Shown here one piece after another: positions 1 through 6,205 of a DNA stretch of 15,009 nucleotides. This stretch comes from Limnohabitans sp. (GTDB taxonomy: Bacteria > Pseudomonadota > Gammaproteobacteria > Burkholderiales > Burkholderiaceae_C). The first letter of the stretch is position 1, and each line of letters opens with the position of its first letter. Under the pieces are notes generated by a model, which had not been told where the DNA came from, did not search any database, and saw only the letters and a program-made list of their open reading frames with translations. The DNA is taken from positions 1 to 15,009 of the forward strand of contig JANQXJ010000202.1 of the NCBI GenBank assembly GCA_030729445.1. Direction: 5' to 3'. Both the position numbers and the translations under genes were made by a program.

Positions 1-2461
1 CATCCAGGCTGCGCTGTGAAAACTGGGCTTCTTGCGCCCGGCGCTCCAAGCTGCGCTGTTGTTCGCGGCATTCAGACAGCTTGCGCTCGGCCTCGATCAC
101 ACGCTCGTCCAGTTGGGCATGCCGCTCTTGGGTGTCGGCCAGCTGCATGTCCAGCTCTTCGAAGCGGGCTTCGGCCGTGACACGGCGCTCTTGCAGCTCA
201 TCGAGCAAAGCTTCGACTTCGGCCAGATCGTTGCTGATTTGCTCGCTGCGGGCACGGGTTTGCGCCACCAGCTGAGACAGTCGCAGGGTCTCGACCTGCA
301 GCTCGTGCGTGCGCGACTGGCTTTCGCTGGCTTCGCGGCGCACCGTGATCAAACGCTGCGAGGCATCGGCATAAGCCGCTTCGGCCCGCACCAGTGCGCT
401 GCGGCTTTCTTCTGAAATCAGGGTCTGGGCACGCAGCTGCTTTTCAAGGTTCTCAATCTCTTGGGCGCGGCCAAGCATTCCGGCTTGCTCGGAATCTGGG
501 GCGTAAAACACCACGCTGTTCAGATCGACCGCATGGCCCGCTTGCACCAACAGGGTTTCGCCTGCTTGCAGCTGGCTGCGCCAGGCCAGAGCATCTTCCA
601 GATTGGGGGCGGTGTAGCAGCCTTGCAGCCAGTCGACCAGCAGGGCCGATAAACCACCATCGTGCACGCGCAGCAACTCGGCCAAGGGCTTGCAGCCTGC
701 AGGCATGCCGCTGCGTGGCGCAGCCTTAGCGGCCAACGGCGGGCTGAAAAAGCTCAGTTTGGCGGGCGGCGCGTCGTTGGCAAAGGCGCGAACCATGTCC
801 AGACGCGAAACTTCCAAAGCCGACAGGCGTTCGCGCAAGGCAGATTCCAAAGCGTTTTCCCAGCCCGGCTCGATGTGGATGCGGCTCCACAAACCCTCCA
901 AGCCGTCCATACCGTGCTTGGCCAGCCAAGGTTTGAGCTTGCCGTCGGTACGCACTTTTTCTTGCAAGGCCTTGAGCGCCTCGATGCGAGCACTCAAGTC
1001 GGCCAGCTTTGACGACTCCTGGTTCACAGCGGTTTGGCGCGTGCGGCGGTCTTCGTCCAGCGCGGGCACCTGTTCTTGCAGGTCTTGCAGACGAGCTTCG
1101 GCCTCGGCAGACAGGGCTTCGGCCTCGGACAGTTGTTCTTGCAATTGGCTCAGGCGGGCCTCGTCGGGCGCGGCCAAGGCGTTGCGGTCGGTCAACAGGC
1201 GTTCACGGCGGGTGTCCAGCTGACGAGATTGTTCTTCGACGTTGCGCTGGTCTGCGGCCAGCACGCCAATTTGCTGCTGCACCTGCACCACGGTGGCGCG
1301 TTGGGCGGTGGCGTCGTTTTGGGCTTTGCGCAGGGCTTCTTCAAGATCGGGCAGCGCCATGGCCTGGTCTTCCACCTGCGCCGCCAGCGTCATGCTCTGG
1401 TCCTCGGCCATGGCCGCTTGTTCAGACAGGGTTTCCAACTCGGCTTGGGCGTCTTGGCTGCGGGTGCCCCATTGGGCGGTTTGCTCGATCAGCTGCTGAA
1501 GGCGCTGCTCGGCACGTTGACGGCCCTCCACCACAAAGCGAATTTCGGCCTCCAGCCGCCCCACTTCGGCGCTGGCTTCATACAGCTTGCCTTGCGCCTG
1601 ATTGACCTGGTCTCCTGCGGCGTAATGGGCCTGACGAATGGTCTCTAAATCCGCCTCGACGTGGCGCAAATCGGCCATGCGGGACTCCAGCGCATTCACC
1701 GCCTGGTCCACGTCCGACTTCATGCGGCCCTGGTCGGCCTCGGCGTCGCGTCGCTTCAAAAACCACAGCTGGTGCTGCTTGAGCGTGCTGTCTGCCTGCA
1801 GGGTGTTGTAGCGGTGAGCGACCTCGGCCTGCTTTTCCAGCTTTTCCAAGTTGGCATTCAGCTCACGCAGGATGTCGTCCACCCGAGTCAGGTTCTCGCG
1901 GGTGTCGGACAGGCGGTTTTCAGTCTCGCGGCGGCGTTCCTTGTATTTGGAGACGCCCGCGGCTTCCTCGAGGAACAAGCGCAGCTCTTCGGGGCGCGAC
2001 TCGATGATGCGGCTGATCGTGCCTTGGCCAATGATGGCGTAAGCGCGTGGCCCCAGGCCGGTACCCAAAAACACGTCCTGCACGTCACGGCGGCGCACCG
2101 GCTGGTTGTTGATGTAATAACTGCTGTTGCCGTCGCGGGTCAGCACGCGCTTGACGGCGATTTCGGCAAACTGGCCCCATTGCCCGCCTGCGCGGTGGTC
2201 TTCGTTGCTGAACACCAGTTCCACACTGGCGCGGCTGGCGGGTTTGCGGGTGGTGGTGCCGTTAAAGATGACGTCCTGCATGGACTCGCCACGCAACTCA
2301 GACGCTTTGGACTCGCCCAGCACCCAGCGGACGGCGTCCATGATGTTGGATTTGCCGCAACCGTTGGGGCCGACCACACCCACCAGCTGCCCGGGCAGCA
2401 AGAAATTGGTCGGTTCGGCAAACGATTTGAAGCCCGAAAGCTTGATGGAATTGAGGCGCAC
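1..2461 (-). CDS. smc: Chromosome partition protein SMC, N-terminal 820 residues (3' end beyond window)
   Basis: SMC is the ATPase of the bacterial condensin-like complex (with ScpA/ScpB) that compacts and helps segregate the chromosome. The reading frame is open from the GTG at 2461 down to base 2. The product begins MRLNSIKLSGFKSF, the usual SMC start, and Walker A is GPNGCGKSN at residues 31-39, followed by MDAVRWVLGE. Residues about 170-500 are Gln/Glu/Arg/Leu-rich coiled coil. A less charged stretch at about 505-660 fits the hinge (includes LKPWLAKHG and LLVDWLQGC). Coiled coil resumes to the window edge. The family is about 1170 residues, so the second coil, the signature motif and Walker B are missing here. 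GTG is the only reasonable start, because an in-frame TGA lies at 2495-2497 with no ATG between. Long antisense frames in this gene are a by-product of GC-rich codon use. The gene is transcribed divergently from dapC. Confidence 0.96.
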   Translation of the reverse strand, partial: MRLNSIKLSGFKSFAEPTNFLLPGQLVGVVGPNGCGKSNIMDAVRWVLGESKASELRGESMQDVIFNGTTTRKPASRASVELVFSNEDHRAGGQWGQFAEIAVKRVLTRDGNSSYYINNQPVRRRDVQDVFLGTGLGPRAYAIIGQGTISRIIESRPEELRLFLEEAAGVSKYKERRRETENRLSDTRENLTRVDDILRELNANLEKLEKQAEVAHRYNTLQADSTLKQHQLWFLKRRDAEADQGRMKSDVDQAVNALESRMADLRHVEADLETIRQAHYAAGDQVNQAQGKLYEASAEVGRLEAEIRFVVEGRQRAEQRLQQLIEQTAQWGTRSQDAQAELETLSEQAAMAEDQSMTLAAQVEDQAMALPDLEEALRKAQNDATAQRATVVQVQQQIGVLAADQRNVEEQSRQLDTRRERLLTDRNALAAPDEARLSQLQEQLSEAEALSAEAEARLQDLQEQVPALDEDRRTRQTAVNQESSKLADLSARIEALKALQEKVRTDGKLKPWLAKHGMDGLEGLWSRIHIEPGWENALESALRERLSALEVSRLDMVRAFANDAPPAKLSFFSPPLAAKAAPRSGMPAGCKPLAELLRVHDGGLSALLVDWLQGCYTAPNLEDALAWRSQLQAGETLLVQAGHAVDLNSVVFYAPDSEQAGMLGRAQEIENLEKQLRAQTLISEESRSALVRAEAAYADASQRLITVRREASESQSRTHELQVETLRLSQLVAQTRARSEQISNDLAEVEALLDELQERRVTAEARFEELDMQLADTQERHAQLDERVIEAERKLSECREQQRSLERRAQEAQFSQRSLD

Positions 2462-2603
2462 GGCGGTTCGGTTTGTGGTCGGATCGTTGGTTGATCAGAT
2501 AAAAGGGCCAGCCCAAATGGCCAACACCGCTTAAAACGTCAATGTTACCCGACAGGCATGGTGAAAAACCTTCCCACAAGCCCAAGACCTAGCGGGCAGC
2601 CTC

Positions 2604-2632
2604 CATCCCGGATAATCGGGGGATGAATCCCC
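2604..2632 (+). promoter_or_regulatory. Putative -10 box and overlapping inverted repeats at the dapC start (possible leaderless promoter)
   Basis: GATAAT at 2611-2616 matches the sigma-70 -10 consensus in five of six positions and ends 6 nt before the dapC ATG at 2623. Transcription starting 7 nt downstream of it would begin at the start codon itself. The run of G at 2618-2622 abuts the ATG and is too close to act as a normal Shine-Dalgarno. CATCCC (2604-2609) pairs with GGGATG (2620-2625), bracketing the -10. GGGGAT (2619-2624) also pairs with ATCCCC (2627-2632). No good -35 is visible 16-18 bp upstream. The rest of the 2462-2622 gap shows only a weak smc-directed TTGACG (minus strand, 2542-2537) without a convincing -10. 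Confidence 0.45.
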
Positions 2633-3858
2633 TTCTCGCCAAGCTGCAACCCTATCCTTTTGAACGGCTCAAACAGCTGTTCTCCAGCGTCACGCCCAAC
2701 CCAGCCCTGCGCCACATCAGTTTGGGCATTGGCGAGCCCAAGCACGCCACGCCCGCTTTCATCCAAGAAGCGCTCAAGGACTCGGTGGCCAATGGCCTGT
2801 CGGCTTACCCGGCGACAGCAGGCGAACCCAGCCTGCGCAAGGCCTGCGCCGCCTGGTTGCAAACACGTTACAACTTGGCCTTGGACCCGCTCACACAGGT
2901 GTTGCCGGTGAACGGCTCGCGCGAAGCCCTGTTTGCCCTGACACAAACCGTGATCGACCCAACCCGACCCGGTGCCACCGTGGTCAGCCCCAACCCGTTC
3001 TATCAAATCTACGAAGGCGCGGCTTTATTGTCTGGCGCTGAGCCCTATTACGTGCCCAGCGACCCAGCTCGCAACTTTGGCAACGACTGGGACAGTGTGC
3101 CTGCCGAGGTCTGGGCCCGCACGCAGCTGCTGTTCGTTTGCTCACCCGGCAACCCTACGGGTGCGGTCATGCCGCTGTCCGAGTGGGAAAAGCTGTTTGC
3201 CCTGTCGGACCAGCACGGTTTCGTGATCGCATCCGACGAGTGCTACAGCGAGATCTATTTCCGCGAAGAAGCGCCTTTGGGCGGTCTGGAAGCGGCCCAC
3301 CAGCTGGGCCGCACCGACTTCAAGCGCCTGATCGCCTTCACCAGCCTGAGCAAACGCAGCAATGTGCCCGGCCTGCGCAGCGGCTTTGTGGCGGGTGACG
3401 CGGCCATCATCAAGCAATTTTTGCTTTACCGCACCTACCACGGCAGCGCCATGAGCCCGGTGGTGCAAGCGGCCAGCGTGGCCGCCTGGGGCGACGAAGC
3501 CCATGTGGTGGACAACCGCAACCAATACCGCACCAAGTTCGCTCAGGTCACGCCCGTGCTGGCCGAAGTGCTGGATGTGAAATTGCCCGACGCCAGCTTT
3601 TACCTGTGGGCGGGCGTGCCTGCAGGCTGGCAAGGTGACGACGCCGCATTTGCGCAAGCGCTTTATGAAGCAGAACACGTCACCGTCCTGCCCGGCAGCT
3701 ATCTGGCGCGAGAATTCAAGGGCAGCAACCCCGGCCGGGGCCGTATCCGTATGGCGCTGGTGGCGGAAACCGCCGAGTGCCTGGAAGCGGCCGAGCGCAT
3801 CGCCCGCTTTGTGCGTGCCCATCCTGTGAAGATGGACCCCGGATCAAGTCCGGGGTGA
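2623..3858 (+). CDS. dapC: N-succinyl-L,L-diaminopimelate aminotransferase (DapC), class I/II PLP fold
   Basis: DapC transfers an amino group from glutamate to N-succinyl-2-amino-6-oxopimelate in the succinylase pathway to diaminopimelate and lysine. The cytosolic product is 411 residues with a fold-type I aminotransferase pattern: N177 in SPGNPTG, D205 and Y208 in SDECYSE, the PLP lysine K244 in SLSKRSNVPG, and the carboxylate-binding R376 in GRGRIRM. The start PYPFERLK close to the N-terminus and SRYPA-like LSAYPATAGEP near residue 65 are typical of the DapC group rather than of ArgD. The last eight residues (DPGSSPG preceded by M) come from a dispersed palindromic repeat that supplies both the C-terminus and the stop codon. 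Without it the protein would match the usual length of about 400. A housekeeping aspartate-type aminotransferase is the alternative, but adjacency to dapE makes DapC much more likely. Confidence 0.92.
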   Translation: MNPLLAKLQPYPFERLKQLFSSVTPNPALRHISLGIGEPKHATPAFIQEALKDSVANGLSAYPATAGEPSLRKACAAWLQTRYNLALDPLTQVLPVNGSREALFALTQTVIDPTRPGATVVSPNPFYQIYEGAALLSGAEPYYVPSDPARNFGNDWDSVPAEVWARTQLLFVCSPGNPTGAVMPLSEWEKLFALSDQHGFVIASDECYSEIYFREEAPLGGLEAAHQLGRTDFKRLIAFTSLSKRSNVPGLRSGFVAGDAAIIKQFLLYRTYHGSAMSPVVQAASVAAWGDEAHVVDNRNQYRTKFAQVTPVLAEVLDVKLPDASFYLWAGVPAGWQGDDAAFAQALYEAEHVTVLPGSYLAREFKGSNPGRGRIRMALVAETAECLEAAERIARFVRAHPVKMDPGSSPG

Positions 3859-3861
3859 CAG
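3835..3861 (+). repeat. Dispersed-type palindromic repeat, copy A (overlaps dapC 3' end)
   Basis: An 8-bp stem ACCCCGGA (3836-3843) / TCCGGGGT (3849-3856) encloses the loop TCAAG, with TGACA following. Its reverse complement has the same plan as copy B at 3983-4008: TGTCA, an 8-bp G/C-rich stem, loop CTTGA, then TCC. Repeats of this kind, which encode DPGSSPG or HPGLDPGS when read through, are common between genes of many alpha- and betaproteobacteria. This copy carries the dapC stop codon (3856-3858). Confidence 0.8.
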
Positions 3862-3891
3862 ATCAAGTGCACATGCTTGGCAGATTGCAAT

Positions 3892-3987
3892 CTTGGCTAT
3901 TCATGTGATGTCATGCTTGGCTATTCATGTGATGTCATGCTTGGCTATTCCTGTGTTGTCATGCTTGGCTATTGATGTGTTGTCATG
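3892..3987. repeat. Tandem repeat, four exact-length 24-bp units
   Basis: Four contiguous 24-bp units lie at 3892-3915, 3916-3939, 3940-3963 and 3964-3987. Each begins CTTGGCTATT and ends TGTCATG. Units 1 and 2 are identical, unit 3 differs at positions 12 and 17, and unit 4 at positions 11 and 17. A degenerate partial copy (CTTGGC, then ATT) lies at 3876-3891. The closing TGTCATG of unit 4 merges into palindrome copy B. There are no unique spacers, so this is a minisatellite and not a CRISPR array. Confidence 0.93.
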
Positions 3988-4008
3988 CCGGGCTTGACCC
4001 GGCATCCA
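3983..4008 (-). repeat. Dispersed-type palindromic repeat, copy B (inverted relative to copy A)
   Basis: The stem ATGCCGGG (3985-3992) / CCCGGCAT (3998-4005) encloses the loop CTTGA, preceded by TGTC and followed by CC. It is the same element as copy A in opposite orientation, so the TGTCA ends of A and B face each other across the tandem repeat. The dapE start codon lies 22 bp beyond the end of this copy, so the hairpin could shape the dapE leader or the 3' end of the dapC message. Confidence 0.8.
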
Positions 4009-4030
4009 TCTTCTTGAGAGACCCCCAACG

Positions 4031-5209
4031 ATGACCACCACCCGAACATCCATTTGTCACGACACCCTGCGTCTGGCCGAGCAGCTGATCGCCCGCCCTT
4101 CTGTCACGCCCGACGATGCGGGCTGCTTGGACCTGATCACTGAGGCTTTGAAGCCCCTGGGCTTTGTTTGCGAGTTCATGGATTCAGGCCCCGACACCTT
4201 CCGCGTGCGCAACCTCTGGGCCAAACGTGCAGGCACCTCGGGTCAGACCTTGGCCTTTGCCGGGCACACCGACGTGGTGCCCACCGGGCCGCTCACGCAA
4301 TGGGACAGTGACCCCTTCACGCCCACCCACAAGGACGGCAAGCTGTTCGGACGCGGCGCAAGCGATATGAAAACCTCGCTGGCGGCCATGGTGGTCGCGG
4401 TGCAGGAGTTTTTGGCGACCAACCCCAATCCGGCTTTGGGCATCGCCTTTTTGCTGACCAGCGACGAAGAAGGCCCGGCCCTTGATGGCACCGTGGTCGT
4501 TTGCGACAAGCTCCAAGCCCGTGGCGAAGCCCCCCAGTTTTGCATCGTGGGTGAACCCACTTCGGTGCAGCAGACGGGCGACATGATCAAAAACGGCCGA
4601 CGCGGCACATTGAGTGGCAAGCTCACCGTCAAAGGCGTACAGGGCCACATTGCCTACCCGCACCTGGCCGACAACCCGATCCACCGCCTCGCGCCTGCGT
4701 TGGCCGATTTGGTCGCCATCCGCTGGGACGAAGGCAATGCCTTCTTCCCGCCCACCAGCTGGCAGGTGAGCAACATCCACGCGGGGACAGGCGCGAGCAA
4801 CGTGATCCCAGGCGACTGCGTGGTCGACTTCAACTTCCGCTTTTGCACCGAGTCCACACCCGAAAGCCTGCAGCAGCGGCTGCAAGCGGTGCTCGACCAA
4901 CACGGTCTGAAGTACGAGCTCAAATGGACCTTGGGTGGACGGCCATTTCTGACCACACCCGGTACTTTGGTCAAGGCGATTGAACAAGCCATCACCGATG
5001 AAACCGGTTTGAAAACCGAGCTGTCCACCACAGGGGGCACCAGCGACGGCCGATTCATTGCCCAAATTTGCCCACAAGTCATCGAGTTTGGCCCACCCAA
5101 CGCGACCATCCACAAGGTCAACGAGCATGTGGCGCTGGCCGACATCGCGCCCCTCAAAAACATCTACCGCCGCACCTTGGAACAACTCAACGCGGGGCTG
5201 CCCGCATGA
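4031..5209 (+). CDS. dapE: Succinyl-diaminopimelate desuccinylase (DapE), M20 metallopeptidase
   Basis: DapE is a cytosolic dizinc hydrolase that splits N-succinyl-L,L-diaminopimelate into succinate and L,L-diaminopimelate. The product is 392 residues, the normal size for the family. The metal and catalytic set is complete: H79 and D81 in FAGHTDVVPTGP, D112 in GRGASDMKTS, E146 and E147 in TSDEEGPALDGT, the GEPTS motif near residue 175, and H361 in NATIHKVNEH. The dimerisation domain lies roughly at residues 185-295. The chosen ATG has a weak purine-rich GAGAG (4016-4020) 10 nt upstream. Its stop codon overlaps the prmB start (ATGA), indicating translational coupling. The 172-bp spacer upstream is occupied by repeats, so dapE may be less tightly coupled to dapC than in the usual cluster. 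Confidence 0.97.
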   Translation: MTTTRTSICHDTLRLAEQLIARPSVTPDDAGCLDLITEALKPLGFVCEFMDSGPDTFRVRNLWAKRAGTSGQTLAFAGHTDVVPTGPLTQWDSDPFTPTHKDGKLFGRGASDMKTSLAAMVVAVQEFLATNPNPALGIAFLLTSDEEGPALDGTVVVCDKLQARGEAPQFCIVGEPTSVQQTGDMIKNGRRGTLSGKLTVKGVQGHIAYPHLADNPIHRLAPALADLVAIRWDEGNAFFPPTSWQVSNIHAGTGASNVIPGDCVVDFNFRFCTESTPESLQQRLQAVLDQHGLKYELKWTLGGRPFLTTPGTLVKAIEQAITDETGLKTELSTTGGTSDGRFIAQICPQVIEFGPPNATIHKVNEHVALADIAPLKNIYRRTLEQLNAGLPA

Positions 5210-6084
5210 GTGCTCTCACCCTGCCCGCGCTGATCGAAGAAGCCGCACAGCGTCTGGAAGCTGCTGGCGTGGCGTTTGGCCACGGCACCCAAAGCGCTTT
5301 TGACGAAGCCGTCTGGCTGGTGCTCTGGCGCTTGGGCCTGCCACTCGACACCGATCTCGATGAAATGGCCGTCCAAGCCGTGAGCGCCGAGCAGCGAGCC
5401 GCTTGCGCTGCGCTGATCGAGGAGCGCATCACCACCCGAAAACCAGCGGCCTACCTGACGCAAGAAGCTTGGTTGCAAGGCGTGTCGTTTTATATCGATG
5501 AGCGGGCCATCGTGCCACGCAGCCTGATTGCCGAGGTGCTGGCCGATGGGACGATTGACGCTTGGCTGAGCGATCAAACAAAACAAGTGCTGGACCTGTG
5601 CACCGGCAACGGCAGCCTGGCCGTCCTCGCGGCACTCGCATGGCCCGAGGTGCAAGTGACTGGGGCCGACATCTCTAACGACGCGCTGGCCGTGGCTGCC
5701 ATCAACTTGGAGCGCCACGAATTGCAAAAGCGCGTGACCTTGGTGCACAGCGATGGTTTGTCTGCCCTGGCCGGTCCGTTTGACTTGATCTTGTGCAACC
5801 CGCCTTATGTGTGCCAAGCCAGCATGGACGCGCTGCCCGCCGAGTACCGCGCCGAGCCTGAACTGGCGCTGGCAGGTGGGGCTGATGGCATGGACTTTGT
5901 GCGCCAGCTGTTCAAACAGGCGCCTGAGCGGATGAGTGAACACGGCGTGCTGGTGCTGGAAATCGGTAACGAGGTGGGGCATTTCATCGCTGCCTTTCCA
6001 GAACTCGAAGTGGCTTGGTTGGACACCAGCGCAGGAGACGATCAGGTCTTGATCGTCACCCGCGAGGCCTTGCTCAGGCTGTAA
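5206..6084 (+). CDS. prmB: Ribosomal protein uL3 (L3) glutamine N5-methyltransferase PrmB
   Basis: PrmB uses S-adenosylmethionine to methylate a glutamine side chain of ribosomal protein L3 during 50S assembly. The 292-residue product has an N-terminal helical domain (to about residue 85), then AYLTQEAWLQG and YIDERAIVPRSLIAEVL. This linker motif distinguishes PrmB from the release-factor enzyme PrmC. The Rossmann-type methyltransferase domain follows, with LDLCTGNGS at residues 129-137 and the substrate-glutamine motif NPPY at 198-201. The start ATG overlaps the dapE stop by 4 nt, which fixes the start. The open frame extends further upstream, but only as a shadow inside dapE. An inverted repeat GCTCAGGC (6072-6079) / GCCTGAGC (6091-6098) straddles the stop codon. 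Confidence 0.94.
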   Translation: MSALTLPALIEEAAQRLEAAGVAFGHGTQSAFDEAVWLVLWRLGLPLDTDLDEMAVQAVSAEQRAACAALIEERITTRKPAAYLTQEAWLQGVSFYIDERAIVPRSLIAEVLADGTIDAWLSDQTKQVLDLCTGNGSLAVLAALAWPEVQVTGADISNDALAVAAINLERHELQKRVTLVHSDGLSALAGPFDLILCNPPYVCQASMDALPAEYRAEPELALAGGADGMDFVRQLFKQAPERMSEHGVLVLEIGNEVGHFIAAFPELEVAWLDTSAGDDQVLIVTREALLRL

Positions 6085-6128
6085 GGGCACGCCTGAGCCG
6101 ACATCGGCGAAAATAGCGGGTTATCCCG
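6072..6128 (+). other. Cluster of three inverted repeats between prmB and the ABC-F gene
   Basis: Three potential hairpins follow one another. An 8-bp stem GCTCAGGC (6072-6079) / GCCTGAGC (6091-6098) spans the prmB stop. GCCGA (6097-6101) / TCGGC (6104-6108) has a 2-nt spacer. CGGG (6117-6120) / CCCG (6125-6128) has loop TTAT. None is followed by a T-tract on the plus strand, so this does not look like a classical intrinsic terminator. It could mark an mRNA 3' end or fold in the leader of the downstream gene. I saw no recognisable riboswitch. Confidence 0.4.
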
Positions 6129-6164
6129 TAGCGATTTCAGCCCTCTCGCTGACCCTGCCCCCTA

Positions 6165-6197
6165 TCCCGGAATCCGTCCGGAACCTGTCCGGACACT
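6165..6197. repeat. Three 11-bp direct repeats with CCGGA cores upstream of the ABC-F start
   Basis: Units are 6165-6175 (TCCCGGAATCC), 6176-6186 (GTCCGGAACCT) and 6187-6197 (GTCCGGACACT). CCGGA is invariant and recurs every 11 bp, about one helical turn. Units 2 and 3 also contain the palindrome TCCGGA. The array ends 8 bp before the ATG at 6206, where no Shine-Dalgarno is obvious. This could be an operator bound on one face of the DNA, or simply a small tandem duplication. Confidence 0.55.
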
Positions 6198-6205
6198 GTT
6201 CTTTC

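Noticed and set aside
1661..2494. 277-codon open frame on the plus strand
   Set aside because: It lies wholly antisense to the smc ATPase head, whose protein sequence is unmistakable. Long antisense frames are expected in GC-rich coding DNA, and the translation resembles no known family.
2462..2622. TTGACG (minus strand, 2542-2537) as the smc promoter
   Set aside because: The hexamer 17 bp downstream is CATTTG, a poor -10 match. I do not list it as a feature.
3892..3987. Possible small CRISPR array
   Set aside because: The 24-bp units are directly contiguous with no unique spacers, and there are no cas genes nearby.
3908..3997. Tiny reading frame through the tandem repeat encoding eight-residue repeats (MSCLAI-type)
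   Set aside because: A 24-bp unit is always periodic in codons, so an open frame is expected by chance. There is no ribosome-binding site and the frame ends inside palindrome B.
4184..5185. 333-codon open frame antisense to dapE
   Set aside because: The dapE frame has all catalytic residues in place. The antisense product is His/Gly/Val-rich, typical of a codon-bias shadow.
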